Shown here: in pieces, positions 33,043 through 40,636 of the stretch
Position numbering within the stretch: the stretch's first letter is position 1
Layout of the letters: the number at the start of each line of letters is the position of its first letter
NCBI GenBank assembly: GCA_041393535.1
Contig: JAWKJY010000003.1
Location: forward strand, 310,001 to 374,000
Length of the DNA stretch: 64,000 nucleotides
Reading direction: 5' to 3'
DNA from: JAWKJY01 sp041393535
GTDB taxonomy: Bacteria > Actinomycetota > Thermoleophilia > Gaiellales > Gaiellaceae
Notes under the pieces: generated by a model
Database searches by the model: none
The model's input: the letters and a program-made list of their open reading frames with translations, nothing else
Told to the model about the DNA's origin: nothing
Position numbers and translations under genes: made by a program

Positions 33043-34689
33043 GTGCGCGCGCTCTCCCGCCTCGCCCTCGCCACGCTCGCCGTGCTCCTGCTCGCGCCGA
33101 GCGCGCTCGCGACCCGCCCCGGGGTGAACGGGCGGATCGCCGCGGCCACCACCGAGGGCGAGCTCGTCGTCGTCGACTCCGCCGCGGGGACGACGCAGCA
33201 GATCCGGCTGAACGACCCGCTCGCGCAGGACGGCGCGCTCGCCGGCGACGCCTCGGTCGTGGCGTTCGACGGCGTCGACGCGAGCGGGCAGCGCCACCGG
33301 CTCTGGGCGATGGCGGCCGACGGGTCGAGCCTGCGCCTGCTCGTCCCCGACCCGGCGCGCGACTCGTTCCGGCCGGCCCTCTCGCCGGACGGGACGCGGG
33401 TCGCGTTCGAGCGCGGCCACGACATCTACGTGATGGGCATCGACGGGGCCGGCCTGAGGCAGCTGACCCGCGGCTCCCGGATCGAGGGCTACCCGGCCTG
33501 GTCGCCGGACGGGGAGCTGATCGCGTTCTCGCGCGGCAAGGGCGGCAGCGGGCGGGTCTGGGTGATCGAGCCGGACGGGAGCGGCCTGCGCCGGGTCGGG
33601 CGCGGCATCGATCCCTCGTTCTCGCCGGACGGGACGCGGCTCGTCGCGTCCCGGCCGGGAGCGGGCGGCAACCTCGACCTGTGGGTGCTCCCGGCGGCCG
33701 GGGGCGCCCCGACGCGCCTGACGCGCACCGCGGGCGCGAGCGAGATCGGCGCGGCCTGGTGCACGGACGACCTGATCGCGTTCACCGCGCCCAGGGGCGT
33801 CGAGACGATCCGGACGAGCGGGGCCGGGCGGCGCCTGGCCGCGGCCCGGCACTGGGCGCCCGCCTGCTCCGCCGACGGCACGCGCCTGGTGGCCACGCGC
33901 TACGCCCGCGCCCAGCTCTTCCCGACGCTCGTCCAGATGGACACGCGCGGCCTCGGGCGGACGCGCGTGCTCGACCCGGCGCTCGACAGCGCGCCCGCCT
34001 GGGCGCCCGACGGCAGCGCGATCGCGTTCCGCAGCGAGCGGCCGTTCGGGCGGAGCGGGATCTACCTCGGCGCCCGCCCCCCCCCCCCGGGCCGCCGGCC
34101 CCCCCGGCCCCCCCCCCCCCCCCCCCCCGCGGGGGGGCGGGCGGCCCCGGGGGCGCGGCCGGGGCCGCCCCGGGCCGCCGGGGGCGCCCCCGCGCCGGCG
34201 CTCGTCTCGCCCGCCGGCGCCGCGCTCGGCTCGCTGCCCGCGCTCGCGAACTCGTTCGGCGAGCAGGTGACGTTCGGCTCGCCGGACTGGTCGCCGGACG
34301 GGGCCACGATCGCGTTCGACGGCACCGACCCGAGCTGCTCGTTCATCTACGTCGTGACCGTCGCGACGGGCGCCGCGCGGACGATCGGCGAGTGCGGCAG
34401 CGCCGGCACCCAGCCGTCCTGGTCGCCGGACGGGACGCAGCTCGCCGTGATCGGCCCGGACGACGTGGTCGTGCTCGACGCGGCCGCCGGCGGGCTCGTC
34501 CGGACGATCTCGACCGGGACACGGGAGTGCTCGCCGACCTGGTCGCCCGACGGGACGAGGCTCGCCGTCGTGCGCGTCCCGGGCGGCCTGCTCCTGCCGC
34601 AGACGCTCGTGCTCCAGGGCGTCGACGGGGCGTCGCCGACCACCGTGGCGTCGGGGATCGCCTGCGGGCTCGACTGGGCGCCGGGCTAG
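33043..34689 (+). CDS. Secreted TolB/PD40-type beta-propeller protein (with corrupted stretch)
   Basis: 548 residues from GTG 33043 (GGAGG upstream). A cleavable signal peptide (L-A-L-A-T-L-A-V-L-L-L-A-P-S-A-L-A) is followed by repeated PD40 units with the F-S-P-D-G-T-R / W-S-P-D-G core, at least seven copies. Such propellers usually bind proteins or peptidoglycan-linked partners outside the membrane; no enzyme domain is attached. Residues about 343-385 fall in a nearly pure C/G block (34069-34200) encoding Pro/Arg/Gly only, in the middle of an otherwise regular propeller, so that stretch is probably a sequence error and the true blade is hidden. Confidence 0.8.
   Translation: MRALSRLALATLAVLLLAPSALATRPGVNGRIAAATTEGELVVVDSAAGTTQQIRLNDPLAQDGALAGDASVVAFDGVDASGQRHRLWAMAADGSSLRLLVPDPARDSFRPALSPDGTRVAFERGHDIYVMGIDGAGLRQLTRGSRIEGYPAWSPDGELIAFSRGKGGSGRVWVIEPDGSGLRRVGRGIDPSFSPDGTRLVASRPGAGGNLDLWVLPAAGGAPTRLTRTAGASEIGAAWCTDDLIAFTAPRGVETIRTSGAGRRLAAARHWAPACSADGTRLVATRYARAQLFPTLVQMDTRGLGRTRVLDPALDSAPAWAPDGSAIAFRSERPFGRSGIYLGARPPPPGRRPPRPPPPPPPAGGRAAPGARPGPPRAAGGAPAPALVSPAGAALGSLPALANSFGEQVTFGSPDWSPDGATIAFDGTDPSCSFIYVVTVATGAARTIGECGSAGTQPSWSPDGTQLAVIGPDDVVVLDAAAGGLVRTISTGTRECSPTWSPDGTRLAVVRVPGGLLLPQTLVLQGVDGASPTTVASGIACGLDWAPG
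34069..34200. other. Anomalous poly-C/poly-G block, probable sequencing or assembly artefact
   Basis: A run of about 130 nt almost without A or T, including homopolymer C and G tracts, interrupts a propeller gene whose flanks have normal codon use. It keeps the frame by chance or by consensus polishing. It should not be interpreted as biology. Confidence 0.7.
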
Positions 34690-34715
34690 GGCTCGGCGTC
34701 GTCACGGCCAGGGCC

Positions 34716-34746
34716 GCCGCGCGCGCCGCTCGCGGGCGCGCGCGGC
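34716..34746. terminator. Bidirectional hairpin between convergent genes
   Basis: GCCGCGCGCGCC (34716-34727) pairs perfectly with GGCGCGCGCGGC (34735-34746) around a 7-nt loop, between the propeller gene (ends 34689) and the LeuD-like gene (ends 34748). Confidence 0.65.
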
Positions 34747-34747
34747 G

Positions 34748-35245
34748 CTACTCGGGCGCCAGGTAGCCCTGCGCCTCGAGCGCGGCCATCACGCCGCCCT
34801 GCTCGACGATCGAGAGCAGCTCCGGCGGCAGCGGCGGCCCCCCGACCGAGGCGCCGGTGCGGAGGTTCTCGGCGGTGCCCGTGGCCAGGTCGACGCGGAT
34901 CCGGTCGCCCTCCTCGACGATCGAGAGGATCCCGGGGATCGCGAGCGCGGGCAGCGCGAAGTTGACGCAGTTGCGGAAGTAGAGGTTCGAGAACGACTCG
35001 GCGAACGTCCCGGCGATCCCCAGCTCGCGCAGCAGCGCGACCGCGGGGCGCGAGGAGCCGATCCCGAAGCTGCGGCCGCCCACGATCAGGTCGCCGGGCT
35101 CGACGAGGTCGCTCCAGCCCGGTCGGTTCGCCCGGAAGACCATCCTCGCGGCCTCCGCGAGCGGCATCGTGTACGCGACCTGCGGGTAGAGGAGGTCGGT
35201 CGAGATGTCGTCGCCGACGACCCAGGCGCGGCCCTCGACGATCAC
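34748..35245 (-). CDS. Aconitase-family small subunit (LeuD-like)
   Basis: 165 residues from GTG 35245, overlapping the large-subunit stop by 4 bp. The swivel-domain signature is clear: G-D-D-I-S-T-D-L-L-Y-P, the G-G-R-S-F-G-I-G-S-S-R loop that contacts the substrate carboxylate, and N-L-Y-F-R-N-C-V-N. Together with the large subunit it would isomerise or dehydrate a malate-type acid. No leuA or leuB is nearby, so a catabolic dehydratase (2,3-dimethylmalate, citramalate or homoaconitate type) is as likely as leucine synthesis. Confidence 0.88.
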   Translation of the reverse strand: MIVEGRAWVVGDDISTDLLYPQVAYTMPLAEAARMVFRANRPGWSDLVEPGDLIVGGRSFGIGSSRPAVALLRELGIAGTFAESFSNLYFRNCVNFALPALAIPGILSIVEEGDRIRVDLATGTAENLRTGASVGGPPLPPELLSIVEQGGVMAALEAQGYLAPE

Positions 35246-36498
35246 CCGAGCACCTCGCGCGGGTCGACGATCGCCCCGGCGATCGCGGACGCGGCGACCG
35301 TGCGGGTGGACGCCATGTAGACCTCGGAGCTGGGGCTCCCCATCCGGCCCTTGAAGTTGCGCGTGGAGGCGGTGAGGCAGACCTCGCCGTCCCCGAGCAC
35401 GCCCATGTGGTACCCGAAGCAGGCGCCGCAGGTGGAGCTCGTGACGACGCCGCCGGCCTCCATGATCGTCGTGACGTACCCGGCCCTGACGGCGTCGAGG
35501 TAGACCGCCTGGCTCGCGGGCGTCACGATCAGCCGCGTGCCTGCCGCGACCTGGCGCCCCTCGAGGATCTCGGCCGCGAGCCGGAAGTCCTCGAGGTGCC
35601 CGTTCGCGCACGAGCCGATGAAGCACTGGTCGAGCCGCGTCCCCGCGAGGTCGGCCGCGTCGGCCACGTTGCCGACGATCTTCCCGGGCGTCGCGACCTG
35701 CGGCCCGAACGAGCCCAGGTCGAGCTGCCAGTGCGCCTCGTAGTGCGCGTCGGGATCGGGTGCGACGGGCGAGAAGCCGCGGACGCCGCGCGCCTCGAGG
35801 TGCTCGCCGACGACGTCGTCGTAGGCGAAGACGGCGAACTCGGCGTTGATCTCCGCGCACTGGGTGGCGATCGTCCGCCGGTCGTGCAGCGAGAGGCTCG
35901 CGAGCCCGTCGCCCACGACGTCGAGGTTCATGTTCAGCGCCGAGCCGTGCTTGCCGGCGAGCGCGAGGAAGACGTCCTTCCCCTCGCAGTGCTCGCCGAG
36001 CCGCCCGGTCAGCTCGACGCGGATCGACGGCGCGACGACGAACCAGGTGGAGCCGGCGCAGGCGACCTGCAGCATCTCGAGCCCGCCGACGCCGCGGGCC
36101 GCGGTGTTGAACGCGCCCCCCGCACAGGTGTGGGAGTCGGAGCAGAGGAGCAGCTCGCCGGGGCGGGCGAGGCCGCGCTCGGCGATCACCTGGTGGCAGA
36201 TCCCGTGGTGGCCGATGTCGAAGAAGTCGTCGATCCCGAACGCCTCGGCGAACGCGCGCGCCCGGCGATGGCCGTCGGCGTCGCGCAGGGTGGGGGCCGG
36301 CGCGCCGTGGTCGACGATCAGCGCGATCCGCTCGGGGTGCGCCACGCGCAGCGGCTGGCGCCACCTCACGGCGAGCGACGAGAACTGCATGTCGATCAGG
36401 ACGGCCCGGTCGACCTCGCACACGACGATGTCCCCGGGGGCGACGGACTCGCGCCCGGCGGTGCGGGCGAGGATCTTCTCGGTCATCGTCTGGCCCAT
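35242..36498 (-). CDS. Aconitase/3-isopropylmalate dehydratase-family large subunit (LeuC-like)
   Basis: 418 residues from ATG 36498; an in-frame ATG at 36486 is an alternative, and neither has a strong ribosome site. [4Fe-4S] ligands are present: Cys in C-S-D-S-H-T-C (about 148), and C-F-I-G-S-C-A-N-G with S-S-T-C-G-A-C-F-G-Y near the C-terminus. The divergent amidase gene begins 40 bp away. In this neighbourhood of PEP-mutase-family lyases, a 2,3-dimethylmalate-type dehydratase is conceivable, as in anaerobic nicotinate breakdown, but this is inference only. Confidence 0.88.
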   Translation of the reverse strand: MGQTMTEKILARTAGRESVAPGDIVVCEVDRAVLIDMQFSSLAVRWRQPLRVAHPERIALIVDHGAPAPTLRDADGHRRARAFAEAFGIDDFFDIGHHGICHQVIAERGLARPGELLLCSDSHTCAGGAFNTAARGVGGLEMLQVACAGSTWFVVAPSIRVELTGRLGEHCEGKDVFLALAGKHGSALNMNLDVVGDGLASLSLHDRRTIATQCAEINAEFAVFAYDDVVGEHLEARGVRGFSPVAPDPDAHYEAHWQLDLGSFGPQVATPGKIVGNVADAADLAGTRLDQCFIGSCANGHLEDFRLAAEILEGRQVAAGTRLIVTPASQAVYLDAVRAGYVTTIMEAGGVVTSSTCGACFGYHMGVLGDGEVCLTASTRNFKGRMGSPSSEVYMASTRTVAASAIAGAIVDPREVLG

Positions 36499-36525
36499 CG
36501 CCCCAAGGCTATCCCGGCGGCGCGG

Positions 36526-36531
36526 TACGCT
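36526..36531 (+). promoter_or_regulatory. -10 box of leaderless amidase gene
   Basis: TACGCT ends 6 nt before the GTG at 36538, which has no Shine-Dalgarno. The distance fits transcription starting at or next to the start codon. Confidence 0.5.
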
Positions 36532-36537
36532 GCGCCC

Positions 36538-37827
36538 GTGAGCGACCTGCGCGCCATCGACGCGACGGAGATCGCCCGCCGAGTCGGCGCGGGGGAGGTC
36601 TCGGCGCTCGAGGTCGTGGAGGCCCATCTCGCGGCGGCCGCCGAGGCGGACGTGCTGAACGCGGTCGTCACCTGGACGGGCGAGCGCGCCCTTGCGCGGG
36701 CGCGCGCGCGGGTAACAGGTCCGCTGGCGGGCGTGCCGCTGCTGGTCAAGGACCTGTTCGACACCGCGGGCGTCCGCACGGCCTACGGCTCCTCGATCTT
36801 CCGCGACCACGTCCCCGATCGGACGGCCGAGGCGGTCGTCCGGCTCGAGCAGGCCGGCGCGATCACGATCGGGAAGGCCAACCTGCACGAGTTCGCCTGG
36901 GGCACGACGAGCCAGAACCCGCACTGGGGCGACGTGGGCAACCCGGTGCGCCCGGGGCGGACGCCCGGGGGATCGAGCGGCGGCAACGCCGCCGCGCTCG
37001 CCGCGGGCGTCTCTGCGCTCGGCCTCGGCACGGACACCGGCGGCTCCGTGCGCATGCCGGCCGCGTGCTGCGGCGTCGTCGGCTTCAAGCCCGGTCACGG
37101 CGTCGTGCCGATCGGCGGCTGCTTCCCGCTCTCGCCGACCTTCGACCACGTCGGCCCGCTTGCGCGCAGCGCGCGGGACTGCGCGCTCGCCTACGCGGTC
37201 CTGGCGCGGCGCCCGCTCGCGACGGCGCGTGCCGCCGGCCTGCGCGTCGGCCTGCTCGACGAGGGCCCGCGGATCTCGGCTCACGAGCCCTCGGGCGCGG
37301 CGAGCGCGGCCGCGGGTGGGGTCGACTCGGCCTGGGCGGACGACGTCGTCGCCAGGCTGGAGGCGCTCGGCGCGCGGGTGGCCCCGGTCTCGCTGCCCGA
37401 GCCGGACGCCTCCGTCGTCCCGATCTTCCTGCACGAGTCGGCAGTGACGCACCGCCGGCTCTTCCCTGCGCGCCGTGACGAGTACGGGCCGGACACCCGG
37501 CTGAAGTTCGACGCCGCACGCGCCGTCCCGGCGATCGACGTGCACGAGGCGCGCCTCGCGCTCCCCGCCTGGCGGGCCCGCTGCGCACGAGAGCTCGAGG
37601 TCGACCTGCTCGTCTCGCCGACGCTCGGGATCGAGCCGCCGCCCGCGGACGTGTGGGAGCCGGACGTCCGCGTGGAGATGACGATGCGCACGCGCCCGTT
37701 CAACCAGCTCGGCTGGCCGGCGATCGCGCTCGGCGACCTCCAGCTCGCCGGCCTCGACGACCTGACCGTGCTCGGACTCGCGCTCGCCTGGGAGGAGGCC
37801 TACGGGCCGCCCGGGCGTCCGGCCTAG
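36538..37827 (+). CDS. Amidase (amidase signature family)
   Basis: 429 residues from a leaderless GTG. Catalytic Lys in L-L-V-K-D-L-F-D (about 70), Ser-cisSer in G-G-S-S-G-G-N, and G-T-D-T-G-G-S-V-R-M-P. Somewhat shorter than the amidases at 5103 and 8103, mainly through a compact C-terminal half. It is divergent from the LeuCD-like pair and converges on an SDR gene. Probably catabolic, releasing ammonia from an amide intermediate; the third amidase of the window, not a recent duplicate of the others. Confidence 0.9.
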   Translation: MSDLRAIDATEIARRVGAGEVSALEVVEAHLAAAAEADVLNAVVTWTGERALARARARVTGPLAGVPLLVKDLFDTAGVRTAYGSSIFRDHVPDRTAEAVVRLEQAGAITIGKANLHEFAWGTTSQNPHWGDVGNPVRPGRTPGGSSGGNAAALAAGVSALGLGTDTGGSVRMPAACCGVVGFKPGHGVVPIGGCFPLSPTFDHVGPLARSARDCALAYAVLARRPLATARAAGLRVGLLDEGPRISAHEPSGAASAAAGGVDSAWADDVVARLEALGARVAPVSLPEPDASVVPIFLHESAVTHRRLFPARRDEYGPDTRLKFDAARAVPAIDVHEARLALPAWRARCARELEVDLLVSPTLGIEPPPADVWEPDVRVEMTMRTRPFNQLGWPAIALGDLQLAGLDDLTVLGLALAWEEAYGPPGRPA

Positions 37828-37840
37828 CGTCCGGGCGCGC

Positions 37841-38602
37841 TCACTCCATCGCGATGCCGCCGTCGACGTTCAGCGTCTCGCCGGTGACGTAGGCGGCGGC
37901 GTCGGAGAGGAGCCAGAGGATGGCCGCCGCGATTTCGGCGGGGGCGGCCTCGCGCCCCAGCGGAACGGCGGCGAGGCAGCGCGCCCAGACGTCCGGGTCG
38001 GCGCGGAGCAGGTCGAGGCGGGCGGTGTCGGTCAGCCCGGGGTTGACGGCGTTGACGCGGATCCCGTGCGGGGCGAGCTCGCGCGCGGTCGCCTTCGTCA
38101 GCCCGTTGACGCCGGCCTTCGCGGCCGCGTAGGCGGTCTTGCCGAGGAAGCCGCCACCGCGCTTGCCGGCGACCGACGCGACGTTGACGATCCGCCCGTA
38201 GCGGCGCTCGACCATCCCCGGCGCGAGCACGCGCGTGGTGACGAACGCGCCCTTCAGGTGCGAGTCCAGCGTCGCCTGCCACTCGCGCAGGCCGAGCTCG
38301 GCGAAGGGCGAGGAGGCGACGTTGCCGGCCGCGTTGACGAGCAGGTCGACCCTCTGGCCGCGCAGCGCCCGCTCGACGCCTGCGTAGTCGGCGACGTCCT
38401 GGACGAGCGGGCGCGCGACCGCGCCGTAGCGGCTGACCTCGACGCAGACCTCGTCGAGCCCGTCGGCGGCCAGGTCGACGAGCCAGACCGCGGCCGCGCC
38501 GCGCGAGGCGAGCGTCTGCGCGGTCGCGCGGCCGATCCCGGCGGCGGCGCCCGTGACGAGGGCGATCCGCCCGGCGAGGGAGAGACGGCGGTCGATGCTC
38601 AT
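37841..38602 (-). CDS. Short-chain dehydrogenase/reductase
   Basis: 253 residues, classical SDR: cofactor motif V-T-G-A-A-A-G-I-G, N-A-A-G region, catalytic Ser-Tyr-Lys with A-Y-A-A-A-K (about residue 154), and the C-terminal V-T-G-E-T-L-N-V-D-G-G found in FabG-like enzymes. It overlaps the upstream SDR stop. NAD(P)-linked alcohol/ketone interconversion. The S-V-A-G-K-R-G-G-G-F-L-G segment before the Tyr is shared with the neighbour, so the two arose by tandem duplication. Confidence 0.9.
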   Translation of the reverse strand: MSIDRRLSLAGRIALVTGAAAGIGRATAQTLASRGAAAVWLVDLAADGLDEVCVEVSRYGAVARPLVQDVADYAGVERALRGQRVDLLVNAAGNVASSPFAELGLREWQATLDSHLKGAFVTTRVLAPGMVERRYGRIVNVASVAGKRGGGFLGKTAYAAAKAGVNGLTKATARELAPHGIRVNAVNPGLTDTARLDLLRADPDVWARCLAAVPLGREAAPAEIAAAILWLLSDAAAYVTGETLNVDGGIAME

Positions 38603-39372
38603 TCCATCAGCACCCCGCCGTCGACGTCGATCGTCTCGCCGGTGAGGTACGAGGCGAGGTCGGTGCAGAGGAAGGCGACCGCGTCGGCGACGTCCTGGAT
38701 CGTGCCGCGCGTGCCGAGCGGGATCTGCGCCTCGACCTTCGCGAGCAGCTCGGGATCCTCACGGAGGACCCTCGTCATCTCGGTGTCCATCGCGCCGGGC
38801 GCCACCGCGTTGACGGTGACGCCGTGGGGGGCGAGCTCGCGCGCGAGCGCCTTCGTGAAGCCGAGCACGCCCGCCTTCGCGGACGAGTAGGGCACGCGCC
38901 CGAGGAAGCCTCCGCCGCGCTTGCCGGCGACCGACGAGAGGTTGACGATCCGGCCGAAGCGGCGCTCGACCATCCCTGGCACGACCTGCTTGGCGCAGAG
39001 GAACATGCTCGTCAGGTCGACGGTGACGATCCGGTCCCACTCCTCCTCGGTCACCTCGAGGAACGGCGTCATCGCGACGATCCCCGCGTTGTTGACGAGC
39101 ACGTCGACCGGGCCGAGCTCGGACGCGATGCGCCCGAACGCCTCCTCGACCGACCGCTCCTCCGCGACCTGGCACGTGACGCCGAGGGCGCGCACGCCGG
39201 CCGCGCGGAGCTCCTTCGCGCACGCCGCTCCCGCGTCCCGGTCGAGGTCCAGGACGGCCACGTCCGCGCCGAGCGCCGCGAGCTCGAGCGCGATCTGGCG
39301 GCCGAATCCGCGCCCGCCGCCGGTGACCACGGCGACGCGACCGGCGAGCGAGGTGGTGGGGAGGGCGCTCAC
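38599..39372 (-). CDS. Short-chain dehydrogenase/reductase
   Basis: 257 residues, classical SDR: V-T-G-G-G-R-G-F-G near the start, N-N-A-G-I, S-S-V-A-G-K-R-G-G-G-F-L-G with catalytic Tyr-Lys in Y-S-S-A-K, and Y-L-T-G-E-T-I-D-V-D-G-G. A tandem paralogue of the gene downstream. Its GTG start is 6 nt after a TAGGGT box, so the mRNA is probably leaderless. The dispersed element copy C lies just upstream of that promoter. Confidence 0.9.
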   Translation of the reverse strand: MSALPTTSLAGRVAVVTGGGRGFGRQIALELAALGADVAVLDLDRDAGAACAKELRAAGVRALGVTCQVAEERSVEEAFGRIASELGPVDVLVNNAGIVAMTPFLEVTEEEWDRIVTVDLTSMFLCAKQVVPGMVERRFGRIVNLSSVAGKRGGGFLGRVPYSSAKAGVLGFTKALARELAPHGVTVNAVAPGAMDTEMTRVLREDPELLAKVEAQIPLGTRGTIQDVADAVAFLCTDLASYLTGETIDVDGGVLME

Positions 39373-39378
39373 GCCTCG

Positions 39379-39384
39379 ACCCTA
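39379..39384 (-). promoter_or_regulatory. -10 box of leaderless SDR gene
   Basis: TAGGGT on the minus strand, 6 nt before the GTG at 39372. It places the start of transcription at the start codon, so the dispersed element upstream would not be in this gene's mRNA. Confidence 0.5.
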
Positions 39385-39399
39385 TCGCCCCTGGGGACG

Positions 39400-39540
39400 G
39401 ATCGTCACGGAACCGTCGCACCTCGGGCCCCGCCCGTCACACACGCGTGACACGTTCGCCGCTACGCTCGAAAGCGGGTGGAGGCGCGGGGTGGCCCCTC
39501 GATCCGCCGGATGGGACATGTCCCGACGGGACGCGTCCCG
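39400..39540 (-). repeat. Dispersed intergenic element, copy C
   Basis: Between the M19 dipeptidase (ends 39582) and the SDR start (39372). In gene orientation: two tandem palindromes (GGGACGCGTCCC and GGGACATGTCCC), the GGGG-CCA-CCCC hairpin, CTCCACC, a CGCT-TTCG-AGCG hairpin, then GTCAC...GTGTGTGAC and GTGACGATC. Confidence 0.75.
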
Positions 39541-39581
39541 GGCGCGCGCGCCGGGCCGGCCGCGGCGGGGGCCCGCGTCGC

Positions 39582-40631
39582 TCACGGCAGCACCTGGCGC
39601 AGCACGCGGAGCATGTTGCCGCCGAGGATCCGCGCGACGTCGGCCTCCGCGTAGCCGCGCTCCAGCAGGCCCGCCGTGAAGACGGGCAGCGTCTCGACGC
39701 GCCGCAGGCCCTCGGGGAAGTCGAAGCCGTCCGGCGCGTAGACCGACGAGCCGCCGTAGGTCATGTCCGCGACCATCAGGTCGCGCGCGAAGTCCACGTA
39801 GTCCGGCCCGACGCCGACGTGGTCGATGCCGGCGACCTCGACCAGGTGGTCGACGTGGTCGATCAGCCGCTCGAGCGTCGGCTCGGAGCCGATGAACGCC
39901 GGGAAGAAGACCGCGCCGACGAGGCCGCCCGACGCGGCGATCGCGCGGATCTGGTCGTCCTCGAGGTTGCGCGGGTGCCGGCACAGCGCGGCCGCGTTCG
40001 CGTGCGACGCGACGATCGGCCCGCGGACGAGCTCCGTCAGCTCCCAGAAGCCGGCCGGCGCGAGGTGCGAGACGTCGAGCAGGACGCCGAGCCGGTCGAG
40101 CTCGGCGATCACCTCGCGCCCGGCCGCCGACAGGCCCGCTGGCGACGGCTCGCCGATCCCGTCGGCCACCTCGTTGCGGACGTTCCAGGTCGGCTGGGCG
40201 GAGCGGACGCCGAGCCGGTGCAGCGTCCGCGCCAGGTCGACGCGCCCCTTCACCGGCATCAGCCCCTCTAGGTGGAGCACGAGCGCGACCTGCCCGGCGG
40301 CGAGCGCCTCGTCGAGGTCGGCGCGGCTCCGAACGACGCGGACGCCCGGGCACGCCTCGGCGTCCGAGACGACGTCGTCGATCAGCTCGAGCGCGCGCAG
40401 CTCGGGCCGGCCGACTGCGTCCATCGTCAGCGGCATGTCGCCCCCGACCGTCATGAACTCGACGTCGACGCCGGCCGTGCGCCAGCGGCCGAGGTAGTCG
40501 TCCGCGATCGGCGCGCGCTCGCCCGCCCGCCGCCGGCGCCAGACGTCCATCGGGACGTCTCCGTGGCACTCGACGACGGTCAGCGAGCGGTGCAGCTCCC
40601 CGGCGCGCGCGAGGGCGTCGGCCGACGGCAC
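39582..40631 (-). CDS. Membrane dipeptidase family (M19) peptidase
   Basis: 349 residues, an amidohydrolase-fold dipeptidase. Metal ligands are visible: H-G-D near the N-terminus (E-C-H-G-D-V), Glu in L-H-L-E-G, His in V-S-H-L-A-P and A-S-H-A-N, Asp in G-P-D-Y-V-D. No signal or anchor, so cytoplasmic. Members hydrolyse dipeptides, cystinyl-glycine or beta-lactams. The GTG start follows the GMC oxidoreductase stop by 5 bp, placing it at the end of the alpha/beta hydrolase-GMC operon. Release of an amino acid from an amide conjugate is possible. Confidence 0.88.
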   Translation of the reverse strand: MPSADALARAGELHRSLTVVECHGDVPMDVWRRRRAGERAPIADDYLGRWRTAGVDVEFMTVGGDMPLTMDAVGRPELRALELIDDVVSDAEACPGVRVVRSRADLDEALAAGQVALVLHLEGLMPVKGRVDLARTLHRLGVRSAQPTWNVRNEVADGIGEPSPAGLSAAGREVIAELDRLGVLLDVSHLAPAGFWELTELVRGPIVASHANAAALCRHPRNLEDDQIRAIAASGGLVGAVFFPAFIGSEPTLERLIDHVDHLVEVAGIDHVGVGPDYVDFARDLMVADMTYGGSSVYAPDGFDFPEGLRRVETLPVFTAGLLERGYAEADVARILGGNMLRVLRQVLP

Positions 40632-40636
40632 GGGAG

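Noticed and set aside
32786..33127. Plus-strand open frame antisense to the cysteine hydrolase and entering the propeller gene
   Set aside because: It is a long open frame caused by GC bias; it lacks a ribosome site and family motifs, while the overlapping genes have both.
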